Positions 1 to 12,900 of a DNA stretch of 64,000 nt are shown in pieces (the first letter of the stretch is position 1; each line of letters opens with the position of its first letter). A program made the position numbers and the translations under genes. The notes below the pieces were generated by a model. It was not told the origin of the DNA. It made no database searches and worked only from the letters and a program-made list of their open reading frames with translations. This DNA is from Membranipora membranacea (taxonomy: Eukaryota; Bryozoa; Gymnolaemata; Cheilostomatida; Membraniporidae), in contig OU612069.1 in NCBI GenBank assembly GCA_914767715.1, positions 186,001 through 250,000 of the forward strand. The letters are read 5' to 3'.

Positions 1-340
1 ATGTTCATTCTAGCTAACCAACATTAACACCAGTTTGCAACTACAGCGTTTACGATGATCTGCTATTGAATAGGGTCCTTTGATGTAGGATTAATTGGAA
101 TAGTTACCAAACCACAACCTAATGTTTGTTTTACAAACATTGATATTTATTAGCGAGAGCATCATAATAGCTGGCCAACGCATTCATGGTTATCAAGTTG
201 GCCCACAGACTTGAATCATGACTGAGCTGGCTCTTGACTGAGAGGGCAACTTCCAATTTAATTTTAAAATGAGCTGTATTCAGCAGGTTTTCAGTTAGTG
301 GCCAACTCAGAAACTGGTGCTACATCCAAAAAAATGCTAT

Positions 341-402
341 TTTTCATCATTTTTTTCATCATTTTTTTCATCATTTTTTTCATCATTTTTTTCATATTTT
401 TT
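341..402. repeat. 12-bp minisatellite, unit ATTTTTTTCATC
   Basis: About five head-to-tail copies of a T-rich 12-mer are followed by a degenerate T tract. It lies downstream of the 3' end of the minus-strand LRR gene. No gene is seen in the flanking 1-745 interval. Confidence 0.85.
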
Positions 403-745
403 TACCCCTGCAAAGTCCCGAACCTCCAAGGTGTCAGGAATCTGTTAAATAAATTGTTGTTGTTTGATGAATAAATAGAGATGTATTAATTCTGCATATT
501 TGCATTCAAATAGAAGTTCGCAGAAAAATACAATGTGTTAATAACTATTCTAATTATACCCCAGCAAGCTCTGCAAGTTTGTCAAAAAAATAAAGAAAGA
601 AATATCGAAAAAGCAACTTTACAAGCTGGGAGAGATCTGCTGTTATGTACATATTATTGAATGAATAGACGCTGATGATCAAATCATGTGACACAGAAAA
701 ATGTTATAAAAAAGGTGCAATAAATTTGACTTTATAATACAAGCT

Positions 746-751
746 TTTATT
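746..751 (-). promoter_or_regulatory. Candidate polyadenylation signal of the LRR gene
   Basis: AATAAA on the minus strand, about 260 bases past the stop codon of the LRR membrane protein gene. Other hexamers may be used. The call rests on motif and position only. Confidence 0.4.
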
Positions 752-898
752 TAAAAAAACATGTGAACTAAGCAATCATAGGCCACTGGTGACTGGGTGG
801 AAGAAATATTAGTCTGGATTGCTTTGCAACAAGAATCTCATAATGTGGGAAGATTAGTTATCAGATAGAACTAGCCGGACTTGCGCAAGGTGGGGCGG

Positions 899-933
<35 letters not shown>

Positions 934-934
934 C
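899..934. repeat. (ACTT)n microsatellite in the LRR gene 3' UTR
   Basis: Nine or so ACTT units follow the stop codon of the LRR gene. Read on the transcribed (minus) strand they are GTAAG units, each resembling a 5' splice donor, and the first follows a G. Confidence 0.85.
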
Positions 935-1012
935 GACCTGTAAATTCACTACCATTTCTAGGTTTGCAATGTAAGAAGAGAAGTTAAATGATGATGTTGA
1001 TGATCCTATATT

Positions 1013-4000
1013 TCATACATACGTCTCGTTTCTCACTTTTTTCTGACTGGGAGACCCTGCAGTATGATAACTATTCAGTGACTTACTTCTATTTATAGAA
1101 CGCTGACCTTGTACAGCAGGTGCTTCTTTCCTTGTAGCCCTAAGAGTGTCATATTTATCATGACAAGTTGGGGTGTATGAGTGAACTCCGCTATCAGCTC
1201 CGCTCCCCGTGGAATGCTTCATTTCCCCAGATTCAAATTCTCCAGTTTTAAATTCCTGACTCTCTGCCAAGTCCTGATGGTGTGATGTAACGTCCAGGTA
1301 GTTGTCATACCCGTAGTATTTTTTATACCTATTTGGGTCCACTAGACATTCAGGTATAAGTTTTATACTGTCATAACTGGGTGGTAGAGATGTGTGGAGC
1401 TCTTCTGTGGGCAGGTGCTTGATTTTAGGTGACAGGTGAGGATATGACAGCTGCTTCCTGGCCTGTTGATTTGGTGGCAGGTGGACTGCAGGTGTCTTCT
1501 GTAGGATTTCATCATCATATTGAGGTACATAGAAGGAGCCTTGGTCTGTCGAATATTCGGTCGGATAGGAATCGTCCATAGGAACATCTAAATAAGGAAA
1601 ATAAAATTAATGAATTAATACTGTGGACATTGTTTGGTTCATACACAAACTAATGGATTAATTGTAGTCTGACACTAAAAGGTGTATTTGAGGACTATCA
1701 GTGTCAGATACCTGCTCATGGAAGAGTACGGGCTCATACCACAACCCCCAACATCACCTAAGACAAGAAAAGATGGGTACCCTCTCAGGTAAATTATTAA
1801 CTGTAGACCAAAAAAACAAACAGAAAAATTATGTCAAAGGATGAGACCCCTCCCATCGATGAACACTTACTGTAGACTGAGGATGTGTATTTGAGATTTG
1901 TACTCTCTCGTCTGGATAAAGTTGTCTCTCCTGTTTTCATGTTCAGTTTAGGAGTTGTCATCTCACAGTATAGATCAATCTTAGGCGGTACTTTAGGAGG
2001 TGTACTGTATATAGTATCCTCTAAGTCTGTACCGTACAGTCGACTCCTGCTACCCGTGTGATAGAATCCACAGCTTCCATTACTTATCATGTAGCTGTTA
2101 CCATTTCCAGTGTCGACTGTAGGCTGCTTGAATGGTCGACTGTAGATGTCTTCAGGATTGTCAACCTATGAGTAAAGTGTGTAAATAATTTAAATGTGAT
2201 CAAATCAAACAACTTTCAGGTTCCATTGTCCAGTAATTTAAACAATTGTACTATCGAAGAGTGTGGTAGTTTGTTCATCTGAATCTGATTACAAGGTTTC
2301 AAATTTCAAGATCAAACATGCAGATGTAAGACATTTCTGGCAAAGGATTCGATGTTTAAACACATACAAGAGGGCATCAGCTTCGTACATAGCAAACTTT
2401 TTGACTGAGTCGGATAGTGTACAGTATCGGGTATCAGACGATATGAGAACATAATAATTCGCCGGAACAGGTAAATAGTCTCAACATGGAATCGATGCAC
2501 AAAACACTAGAAGGACAGAGCTTTTCTGGCGCAGCTTGTGAAGGACTTCCCTCTTCATTCATAAGGAAACAGCTCTGTCCTACTCTGATAATTCAACAGA
2601 GAGAAGGGCCAATTAATATACCTTGTCATCAAAGTCAGGTTTGACTATATATTTTATTCTTCTTGCACCATTTTGCTGCAGTTTAGCCTTTCTCACACAG
2701 CAGATGATGAGAATGTTGAGTGTTATCAGCAGAAAAGCCCCACCCACTGAGCACCCAATTATTATTGAGCTTTCTTTAGATTTGTTCTCCAAAATCTGAA
2801 ATGGAAAATTCAACTGTAACAACAATTTTCATTCCCGGGAAAACATAAGGCAAGGGTTAGCGGTATGTCGACTTCTCAATATTTGATCAAATAAAGGAGT
2901 CATAACATTTCCTAAATCCCGAAGAATTGCGTCGAGGGTGAGTCTGTAATATTGACTCAAACTCATCCTCAATTTTTAGAAATCTGAACACACTAGCAGG
3001 CAGCAGAATACAGTTCCTTCAACACCTTCAAAATGATTAGCGCTGTTACAAACTGAGCCACCTCCTTATATAAAGTGTTACCAGTGGAGCAGAACCTTTA
3101 ATTTTCTGATTGCTGTATAAGAATCGTTATGCTGAATTAGGGAATGATTATTTCATGTTGAATGAAGTGATGATTCACTTGATTATTCACACATACCGGT
3201 TCTACAGCTGGGTGTGTCTGCTGGTGTGCCAGACCGGTCGGGGAGACAACTCCTGGTGACTGACTAGTATGAGACTGAGTGTGAGCGCTACTAGTAATAT
3301 GTATAGTACTGATAGTACTTGTCGTTGTAGCACATATGAGTCTGGAGAGCGGTAGAGTACTTATGAACTCCCCTCGGAGGTCGGGTGGCATGTTGCACTT
3401 CCCTGTCTTTCCCAATGTCCAAGACTTGGAACTCTGTGTAATAAAAGAAAAGATTACCAACTTGCGGCCACAATGTTCATTCTCTATTGGTCTAAGTACC
3501 AAAAAGGTGTAAAGTGTCACGCAATGTAGGAGTTGTCCGTGATTAATTTATACAGGGACATGGAGAACCAAGTATAATTTAGTCCAATACTGAACTTTAG
3601 TTCTGAAATGACTAAGTAGAATATTCTGTTACAATGAATGAAAATCTTGATGAAATTAAAATTCAACAGGTATAATAATACTGAGAGTCAGCGGCAAAAT
3701 GTATTATTATTATAAACTAACCATAGTATCTATCCATGATCTATAACTTATGAGCTGACAATCACAGACAAAGGGGTTGTCCTCCATCTCCAGGGTACTC
3801 AGCTGTGGAATACTGTCCTGGAAAACCTCAGCTGATAATGTTGTTATAAGATTACCCTTCAGACTGAGCTCTCTTAAAGTGGGTGTGTAATCTACAATGG
3901 ATGTTATAATCATGTCAGGAGTTTCATGGAGAGAAGTCAAAGTAAAAGTTCATCATGAAAACCATCCCATGCGATCAACAGCTTTAGGATTCACACCATG

Positions 4001-6522
4001 TTATACACATGTTACTCCTTAGCTTTATGAAAAATCCAGTGGGTGCCGACAGTTAGATATCAGGTCTCCTTGATACATTCCATTGCAGCTGGTCAGGGGC
4101 GGTTATACGTTAGGAAACACTTTGTTACCGATTATTACCAGATGATTGAGCCATAAAGAGTAACTTACCGAACAAAGTATTTTGCAGTTGTGTTATCTTG
4201 TTACTGTCTAGATTTAGAGATTCCAATTGAGGGGTGTAAGACAGAAACAGGTCGGGTACAGTACTCACTCCAACCAGAGAGTTCTCAAGCCTGTAATATA
4301 ACCATAATTACAATATTACGCTATCTTGTGTATAATGGGTTTTATTTTTAAAATACTTTTGTTTATATCAAACTGAGCATTCATTTCCTTTTTTATGGCG
4401 ATTTTGAGTAAGTGAATCGGAATCATTTTCCCTACGATATAAGCATAAGACATTTGCCAATACAAAGGGTTCCGTGATCATCAACAAATCCAGTTTATAC
4501 ACACAATTTAGTTGACAAAACTAAAATACAAACAAAGATTAGTCAGAAGAGACTTACCTGAGATATTTGAGACTCGGAAGGTTCTTTAGTAGATTTGACG
4601 GTAGATCTGTGATGCTGTTATAAGATAAATCCAGAGTATTCAGGTTATCTAGTCCACTGAATATATCGCTATGTAGTTCAGTCAGCGAGTTATATGATAG
4701 ATCTGAAAGTGCAAAAGTAAGAAGTCAGCAGAGCCAGTGGAATCAACCACATTATGCACCTGTCATAAACATCGCTATTTTTTTTTAGTTGTCAACTTCA
4801 CAGCAATAAATAACATAAAATTTTCCAATAATTGATGGGAGTTGTCTTGTCTTTTTAAGTGACAAAATAACTCCCAAGTATCAATGAAATAATGTTTACA
4901 ACTTTTTATCGTTTCAACCATGTTTTAACTCTATAAACTATCTGCTGTTTACTCACCAAGGGTTTGTAGAAGGTTGAGATTCGAGAACACTAATCGTGGT
5001 AATGTTCGGAAATCATTGTACGCTAAGTTGAGAGATGTCATTGAGTAGAGTCCAGACAGAGCATCACTCTCTATATACATGAGGTCACATGACTCTATGC
5101 TGATTATCTGATAAACAGAAATAGTATTCATGAAAATAAACTACATCATATCAAGAGAGACAAAGACTAAGAGTTCGTTTGCTTCCATTGGTGGTGAAGT
5201 GATATTATGAATGTCAGGTTTCACCTCTCTTAATATCTCTCCACAAGTACAGAGGGAGCAAACTTGTACAAGAATATGCTAGAATAGATTGATGTAATTT
5301 ATCAATATTTCCATGATTGACAGTTTTTACTGTTCAAACGCCAAGCGATGTATGGCCATCATAATATGACATCTTATGGTAGAATGTTGCTTAGAGATTT
5401 TAGGCAAATCTGAATTCATGACTGATGTGAAGTATTAAAGTCAGGCAGTAGTTGTAGCAAGTATAGAATACAATGATGATCGATAAACAGAACTATCTTT
5501 TCTTTCTGCGATAAACTGGCGAAGAACACCAGTATCTACAATCTGCCAAACAGCAGTTACTCACTCTAAGTGATGTGGCTAGCCTCAGAGAGCTAGAGCC
5601 AAGTGTTTTGTCGAGTAAATCAGTTCTGAACATGTGCAGCTCCACTACATCAGATGTAAGTCTAGGTACTCGGTCTAGGTCTTCTCGATCACATGACATA
5701 GTATATTTACTTCCCTCCCCCACAGTACAGCTACACGATGTCATATCTGTAAATAAATATAAAAGTGAGAGTCACTGTTTGAAGGGAAGACAACTCAGCT
5801 CACATAATCCCAACTATCAGTTGGTAAGTTTGTTGTCACAAATTATTTTGGAGACACACTGTACCTCTTTTGGGAGATTTAATTTTCAACTATTGTGGAT
5901 GGTAATAGGAGTTGGAGGCACAGCACATCTTATATCAAAGAGAGGCTCCAGCATATTCCAGAGGAGTAAAGTAAGCAAGAGAAATTAAGTTAGCCCCGCC
6001 CCTTCCCACAGACTTGAACTCTACTCTAATAATTTAAATAAGGTCTTTTCTTAGCTAGGGAAACTTTATGCTAGCTAACATTACCTCGAACAAAAGTAGC
6101 TCAACTAAATTTTAGCTAATATTTAATCCTCAAGGGTACATATATAAATATAAACATCCTACTATGAAAACTTCGTAACGTCGCAATTAACTGGGCAAAG
6201 TTTTGGTAGGAAGGGATTGTACTATTATTTGTCAAATCAGGGATTAAAACAGCTTGCATTGATATTATTCTTTAACTTTCAGGTGTCCAGCAGAACCTCA
6301 TCTTTCAACTTTTTTATCATCTGAGAAATTAAAACCAAGTTGTAAAAGTCTTGTGTTTTAGGATCACATTTTTCAGCTCATTAAAGCTGAATAACCATAT
6401 ACACTGAATACTGTGCTGGGTTCTTACTTACCAGTTGTACACGGAGATGCCTGTCCCGAAGCAGCGCTGAGTATCCATATTAAGATTAGTAGAGCACTGC
6501 AGTGAGTAGTAATGATATCCAT
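1013..6522 (-). CDS. Leucine-rich-repeat single-pass membrane receptor with C-terminal PDZ ligand
   Basis: Ten exons, all GT-AG with consistent phases: 6432-6522, 5565-5746, 4957-5107, 4558-4702, 4169-4290, 3722-3891, 3197-3433, 2622-2795, 1871-2165 and 1013-1587. They give 713 residues. Order: signal peptide (hydrophobic core LLILIWILSAASG, residues 1-28); an LRRNT cysteine cap starting SCSC (about 33-52); roughly seven LRRs with LxxLxLxxN cores such as LNTLDLSYNSIT (about 75-270); an LRRCT cap with CDC and two later cysteines (to about 313); a Thr/Ser/His-rich stalk; one membrane helix (about 376-400) followed by basic residues; and a cytoplasmic tail of about 310 residues. The tail holds YSTPPKVPPK and YNVPMDD, resembling SH3 and SH2 ligands, and ends ETYV, a class I PDZ ligand. 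The architecture resembles neuronal adhesion LRR proteins (Slitrk, LRRTM, SALM groups), but orthology is not claimed. Likely role, inferred: cell-surface adhesion or signalling with a PDZ scaffold partner. Confidence 0.9.
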
Positions 6523-7050
6523 AACTGTATAAGAATTCCGAAGCAGGAGGCTAGAGATCTTTAGAGCGTCCTTCACACTGAGTGTGGCTAATAATGTAGT
6601 TATAGTAACAGGCAGTATATAACTGTAATTATTAATCCTGTCATCGACTCATCAGTAGTCCTAGATCATAGAGGAGTAGTCCAAGATCATAGTGTCATAA
6701 CGAGACTGCAGGTTAATTAGAGATCTTATCCATTGTTACACTGAATGTCACACAACTTATGCAGATTAATATCAGTCTACTTGTACTCATTTAGCTTCCT
6801 GTAATGTTTAAAGTGAACAACAGTAGCCGAGATCACAAGGGAGATAACAACTAATTATTTGTGATGTCACCAGATGAGATCTAATATGACAACCTCCTAG
6901 CCGTGCAGAGATAATAACGGCTCTCTAGTTGTCGCTCTAGTCTGTAGATTGATATGTACCTGTATCACAGGTAACTCAAGTATCTCAGCTCAGCGCGGAC
7001 TATAAACTCTACTTTACCTCCTTATAATTAATAGGAGTACAGTGACGGCA

Positions 7051-7064
7051 CTGCCCTCTGGTGG
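7051..7064 (-). promoter_or_regulatory. CTCF-core-like site
   Basis: The minus strand reads CCACCAGAGGGCAG. It fits the bilaterian CTCF core CCASYAGRKGGCRS at every position. It lies about 530 bases upstream of the LRR start codon. Binding is inferred from motif only. Confidence 0.4.
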
Positions 7065-9473
7065 AGTTGGCCCAATTTTGACTGCACTAAGACCGCAGTA
7101 CGCCTCCTGTAGCTATCGTTGTCCTGAGAGGCGGGTGTCAGTTTTGAGTCGCCGAAGACGGTGGAAGTCTCGCTCCGTGACAGTTTGTCTGTGATTGGTG
7201 ATTGATTGTCTCTTGATTAGTAAAAGTATGTCAATCCCTCCGCTGTCTCATCTCTGTAACATATGTATAGATGTGTTAATACGTGTATCAATAAAAAATA
7301 GAGCAATAACGGAAATAAGGAAATATGTAATAGCCTAGTTGATTGCCTTATTCTGACATATGACATTTATAAGCTTTAAATATAACCATAAACAAGCTTT
7401 AAACCTAATAATGACAGCTAGGAACAAGAAAAAGTGAAACATTATATTAACAGCACCAAGTAGCACTGAGAAGACACGCTGTAATAGTAAGAAAGCAGCA
7501 GATTAGTACTGTGACATTGTAACATTGATAACATTGTGACATCGTAAGGTTAAAAAGTTACAGCATTATGTCTGTCAGTGACAGCCGGACCTGATATGAT
7601 TAATCACAATATAAATACAGTAATATAAGAGAAAGTCTGGCTGTCATATAACAGTAGAAAGCTTTACAAATTTTGTGTTTTGTGAATTAGTACAATAGAG
7701 TATAAACTTTTAAGCCTATTCATCTAAGCTTTTGAATAGTTTAAGTACTACCTATTAGTATTATCAACATTGTAATTAGTTATTTAATATAAACATCACA
7801 ATGTAATTAGTTTTACACACATGAAACCTTAAATGGCTTCACACCAAATTGAAATATTTATTTTAAATGTTTATTAATTCAAGCTACTTGAGTGTTTTAA
7901 AAATAAGACTTCTTTGTTCAGATGGCAGCATAAACAGAGTGGTTAGGTGCCTCTAGATTGATAGATTAGAGGTGTATAGGTCTCAGCATAGAGGTCTTAG
8001 CATACTGAGGCTTTTAGTTTAGATAACTTCAGGCTGCAGACAAATTTTTTCCGACAGCGCTTTAACACACCGGGTTCCATGGTATATAGAAATTGTCTGC
8101 ATAACTCTCTAATGGCAACAAAGTGATGAGACACAATGTCCGGACTCCGCCAGCATGCCATGATAATATACACAGACAGACAAAGTATTCGTCGTCACGC
8201 AATAATACAATGAATTCTGCATTGGGTGTCAAAATTCATTCAACTTTTAGAGACACAAAACAATAATTGATATGGATTTGTTGACTAATTCTCATATTAG
8301 AGCAGAAAAGTGTGATAACCACAAAGAATGTGATGGGCAACGTGTGCCAGTACCGGTCTGATCAGGAGACTATGGATGGACACGGAGTTTGACCCCACAG
8401 CCTCCCTTCTTGGGGAGAGAGCAACAATTAATCAAAACTTCAACCAGAAAATAGCCACCCGTTACATATTATGACAATGCAGTGACAACAAAAGATGTGC
8501 GTTGACCCTTGGAAGGGAGACCTCATCTCACCTCACAGATCACAGGAAGAGAACACCACCACACATTGAGATGAAGTCTGAGGCCCTAGTCTCCCTCCTG
8601 CTCCCGCAGATGCTGATAGAAGTTATATATAGCTGTGGGTATCAAAGTTCATCATTTGTCACTCATTACAACAGCTGAGATGATATGCACTCAGTGTTCT
8701 AAATGTTGACTACTTAATAATGAGTTATGTTGGAAGTAGCGCTTTAGAGAAATAGATATGACATTATCTCTTGCTGTGCAAACTTCAAAAACAGCCAAAA
8801 CACTTGGCCAGTCAATGTGATATACAAATTAGTCTCGAGAGATTAATTATATCTATCTAGACTCTGACAGAGAGACAGTCGAGACAAGAGATGGACACAG
8901 AGTGAGGATTGATGTATCCTTATACTCTGTGTGAGCGATGGACATTAGTAATCATCGACAGAGATCCCCATATAATTATAAATTTAATATTACAAAACAT
9001 TGAAAGGAATCCTAATCAACGAGTTACATACTAAGATAGTGATCTGGCGTAATTAGTGATTGGTGCAAATAGTAATACCTGAATTCTAGGAGTTTACCTT
9101 TCCTCTCAGAATGACTCACAAAAACATGTACTGTTAACAAAGACCTTCTCTCTGATACCACCTTAGTGAAGTCACCTTCTCAGAAGCAATAAAGTTCAAC
9201 TTGAGGAAATATGAAGAATTCTATAGGAGCTGGAACTTAGCCAGAAGACCGTCACAGCTGTTGGCTATACAAAGTCCTCTCTATCTAATCTACCCAGGCT
9301 GGATAAGTCTTCAGCTCTCTCACAACAACAAAGCACACTCTAATAAAGTGCTCAGACTCAATCAATGAGAATTAAATTTCAATTAAATAAAATTACCTAC
9401 TTAATTACTTTATACCCTTTTTATTATTCAGACATCAGACTGGTTAGCTACTTATATTATAACAATAGACCCT

Positions 9474-9509
9474 GGGGGAGGGTAGGAAGGGAGGGTAGGG
9501 AGGGGGGGG
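9474..9509 (+). other. G-quadruplex-capable G tract
   Basis: Six runs of three or more G separated by one to four bases lie on the plus strand, enough to satisfy the usual G3+N1-7 quadruplex rule. No gene is adjacent. Confidence 0.6.
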
Positions 9510-9752
9510 CGGTTACACAGAGAGGCGTTAGGTCACATTAGTGAGGGATTATCCTCTCTTATCTCCTTAACTTTTGATATAAAGTGTGAGCTGGATGAGC
9601 TTGATGTGAGTGAACTATTAATAAACAGAGCTTATCCTATCAATACTGAGAGGCTTAAAAGTTATCTCATCTTATTCTGTGAATTCAATCAAGTATCAGT
9701 AAATTGATTTCCTGAGATTTCAAGCGCCAATGTGAAATTTGAATTTATGACC

Positions 9753-9923
9753 AATAGAAGAGGTATACAACCGAAGGTGCTGGGGGCTGGAACAATCAAC
9801 CTTGAAAGATCCCCCAATAGGATTCAAACCCACAACTCTTGCGGCACTAATCGCCCGGCAGTGAATAGCAGGCGCTCTAACCGATTGCGCCATCTTTTTA
9901 TCTCGCCATCTCACCATCCCCTA
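9753..9923 (-). mobile_element. tRNA-derived SINE (family A) with perfect target-site duplication
   Basis: The minus strand has an A-box-like segment (TGGCGCAATCGGTTAGAGCG) and a B box (GGGTTTGAATCC, one change from GGTTCGAATCC). A unique tail follows with TGTTCCAGCCCCCAGCACC. The insert is bracketed by identical 21-bp direct repeats at 9732-9752 and 9924-9944. The same family recurs at 23531-23676 and 29873-30018, and its tail alone at 36972-37014. No poly-A tail is visible. Confidence 0.9.
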
Positions 9924-9944
9924 GTGAAATTTGAATTTATGACC

Positions 9945-12900
9945 GATATAACCACTTAATACGCAACAGCCCTCCAAAGGCCCTGAACCCCAGAGCCTTG
10001 TTCATTGCCTCTGCAAGAGCTGCTGTCTCGTAATACCTAATACAGGGCATAAATGTTTGTGATAAGTAATTAGTGTTGATTATCACAGCTAGTTAGCTCA
10101 GCGCCTGCTGCACCCTCAGGGCCTCACACTGTCAGCGTCAGAGAGTCACGCTGTCAGCACGTCTGACATTAAAACAGGAAGATACAATTCTGACTAATAG
10201 ATATACCAGTATAAATAATTATCCAACATAACGCTACAATTTACCAGCCTGTATATCCTGTTATCCTGGTATTAACATGTAAAATGTCCCACTAGTACAT
10301 CAAGCGTGGAAGGGGAGGGGCCGTAAACGAGTGATGAAGTTTATGAATAAGTCAAACTGAAGTTGTGTAATCCTCTGTATACAACTTACAGTCTGAAGCT
10401 CAACACAGCTACGATTGTGGCCAATCTACGCTATCAATAAAATTGTCAACCCACTACAAAAATTCAATTTGAATTTTCACAGAATTAAAGATTGCAGCAG
10501 ATTTAAAATCTACACACAGCTTCTATTTCTACTGTCACCCCCTAATCAGGCTAGCTAATAACTGAGCAGTCAATCTGAGCTGTAATTTAATCTGAGTGAT
10601 AATTCAGTTAAATTGAAGAGTCACTTCATGTCACTTTTAAAACACTCCATATTTATGCTTTGTAAACATTGATGAGATGGTCCATTAAGCTTAATAAGCA
10701 TCAAATTTATAAATCAATCAGTCACTACAAAGGAGATCTGCCCCTGCTTAGTTTATTGCACGAGTCAACCAGCAAATACTTCAGTTTATTTCAACTTATT
10801 TAGCGTTCCTGTACCAACGGTGCTCAACAGCTGTTAATTTTCAAATTAGCAAAAGCTACTAAATATAATTTAAATATAATTTAGTTTTTTAAATAATGAT
10901 GTTTATTTACAGCCAAAATAATAGATTAGTAAAACATTTTAATTTGTCACCCCAAATCGAAACCCATCTGATAGAACAGTAGGGTTATACAAAGTGTGCA
11001 CACGCTTCGGACTCTCTTACTGCGCTAACCTGACTTTTCTATCAATATATACAATGTTTTGAGTGCTTTGCACTCAGACCAGACGTCATCCATAGGGGGC
11101 GGGAGGAGGTAGGCTGATCTGAAATGGAGCGAGCGCCTTCAACATCCCCTGTCCTTATGTAGCCAAACAGACAGACAAACAGACCGAACTCATAAACATA
11201 CACAGCGCACAAGACAGATAATCGATCAGGTGGTGTCAAAGGTGATCAATACTGATATAGGGATCCATACTAAGCATTGAAGCAACAGATGAATTTTCCC
11301 ATTTTCCTGCTCAGATAATAAATCGTAAATAAAACTAGACATACTGAGCTCAAATTGTAGATTATCTCTTGTCCTTATTTTATCCAGCAAAAAACAGCTT
11401 AGAAGGCGTAACAGTCAGCGGCAAAGTGAGTTTGAAAAAGTTTGCAGCGATAAGGTGCCGATCCCACAACCCTGCCTCGAAGTGAGCTCACAGGTCTGTG
11501 CCTTTGTGATGTCTATGTTTGTTTTACTATAAAATAATCATTGATTTTCGTAGCTTTTATCTGGGCAGCATAATAGAGATCATTGTAATCTATATAGCTT
11601 TACAGCCATGTGCCATAATGAATGGTTCTTTGTTATTAGCTTCAAGCGTAAACACCAGGTCGAGTACACAAATGTAAGGGAGATAACTCTCAATACAGGG
11701 TGGCCCACGATGAACTATATCTAATTCTGAAGAGATCAGGATTGATGTCAGTTGTTCAGATGTTCAGTTGAAAGTCTATACTGTTAAGCCGGCATGCTGT
11801 CAGGGAGTTGGTTGTTCTATTATTGAGTCTTACGACTATCCCACATTGATCATGTAGTCAGATAACCCGGTGATAGCTTAGTTTGGTGTCTCACTTGGAA
11901 TTCCAAGCGTGTTCCAAGCGTGTAAAGACGGCAGTTTAGCTTTGATGAGACTGAATTGAGGCTTACTTTAATTATTTGAACACTCATATGAGTAATTTTT
12001 TACTGGAATGTCATCTCATCAATGCCTTCAAAAGGCAGGATCTATTCAAGAACCACAGTCAAAAATATTGAGATGATCCATTGTCTGTTAGGAATTCAAA
12101 ATAGAGTTGTAACACTGAGCAAATATTACTCCAAATAATAACAGTTTAGCTAATATTTGTAATATTTACCCATAATTCACTTTTGTTTAACAGCAAACTT
12201 CACACGTTAACAATGCTTAATCTAAGTAAACATTAAACTCCCAGGTGTCTCTGCAATCTGATTCCATCTCCCACAAGTAGTCAGGCTTTGTTTGCAAAAA
12301 TATTGGGTTACTATTTTAAAACTTGAAACAAGTTCAAGATTATAACCTTCAGGTAAGCTGTCATTTAGCTGTGAATCCCATGGTGTCATCATACCGCATA
12401 GCACGGCCAAACAAAATTTTGACAACATCAGACAAACTCAAGTTCTCCTGCCAGCTCATGCAGGAGTGGGGGGGTAGGGGGGGTTGGAGTTTGGAGGGCT
12501 CAAACTTAGTTTTGCAGCTTTAAAATTTTTACATGAAAAACACAACAAGTCAGTCAATTATGTTATAGAAAATAACCACATCCACCTTTAATTTTATGTT
12601 TTTTAATCCCTTGTTTTAAGAAAATTTAATATTTCTAGGGGTGTAGTATTCTCAGGGGGTATTGTGACATCCTCTCAACTCCTCTCTCATTCTAATTAAA
12701 CTAGATATGCAAATTTTATAATCAAACAGAAATGAAAATATTATGAGCAAAAGAAGCCAGATTCTGGAGCAAATTCCCCCCCCCCCCCAAAGATGCCAAC
12801 AGCCAAGATGCTTCAACCCCTTAATTTCATCGTGTCCTACACCCCTGAGGATAATTCTGAATCCTCATACTCAAGATGTGATGTACACAAAGCAGCAGTC

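Larger units (their letters stand above)
6523..9731. other. Upstream region of the LRR gene, no coding exon recognised
   Basis: No convincing coding exon on either strand. It probably contains the promoter and 5' UTR of the minus-strand LRR gene. The only specific signals I see are a CTCF-like site at 7051-7064 and a G-tract at 9474-9509. Confidence 0.5.

Noticed and set aside
11042-11239. Minus-strand ORF of 65 residues
   Set aside because: No domain, no splice context, and it is in a gene-poor interval.
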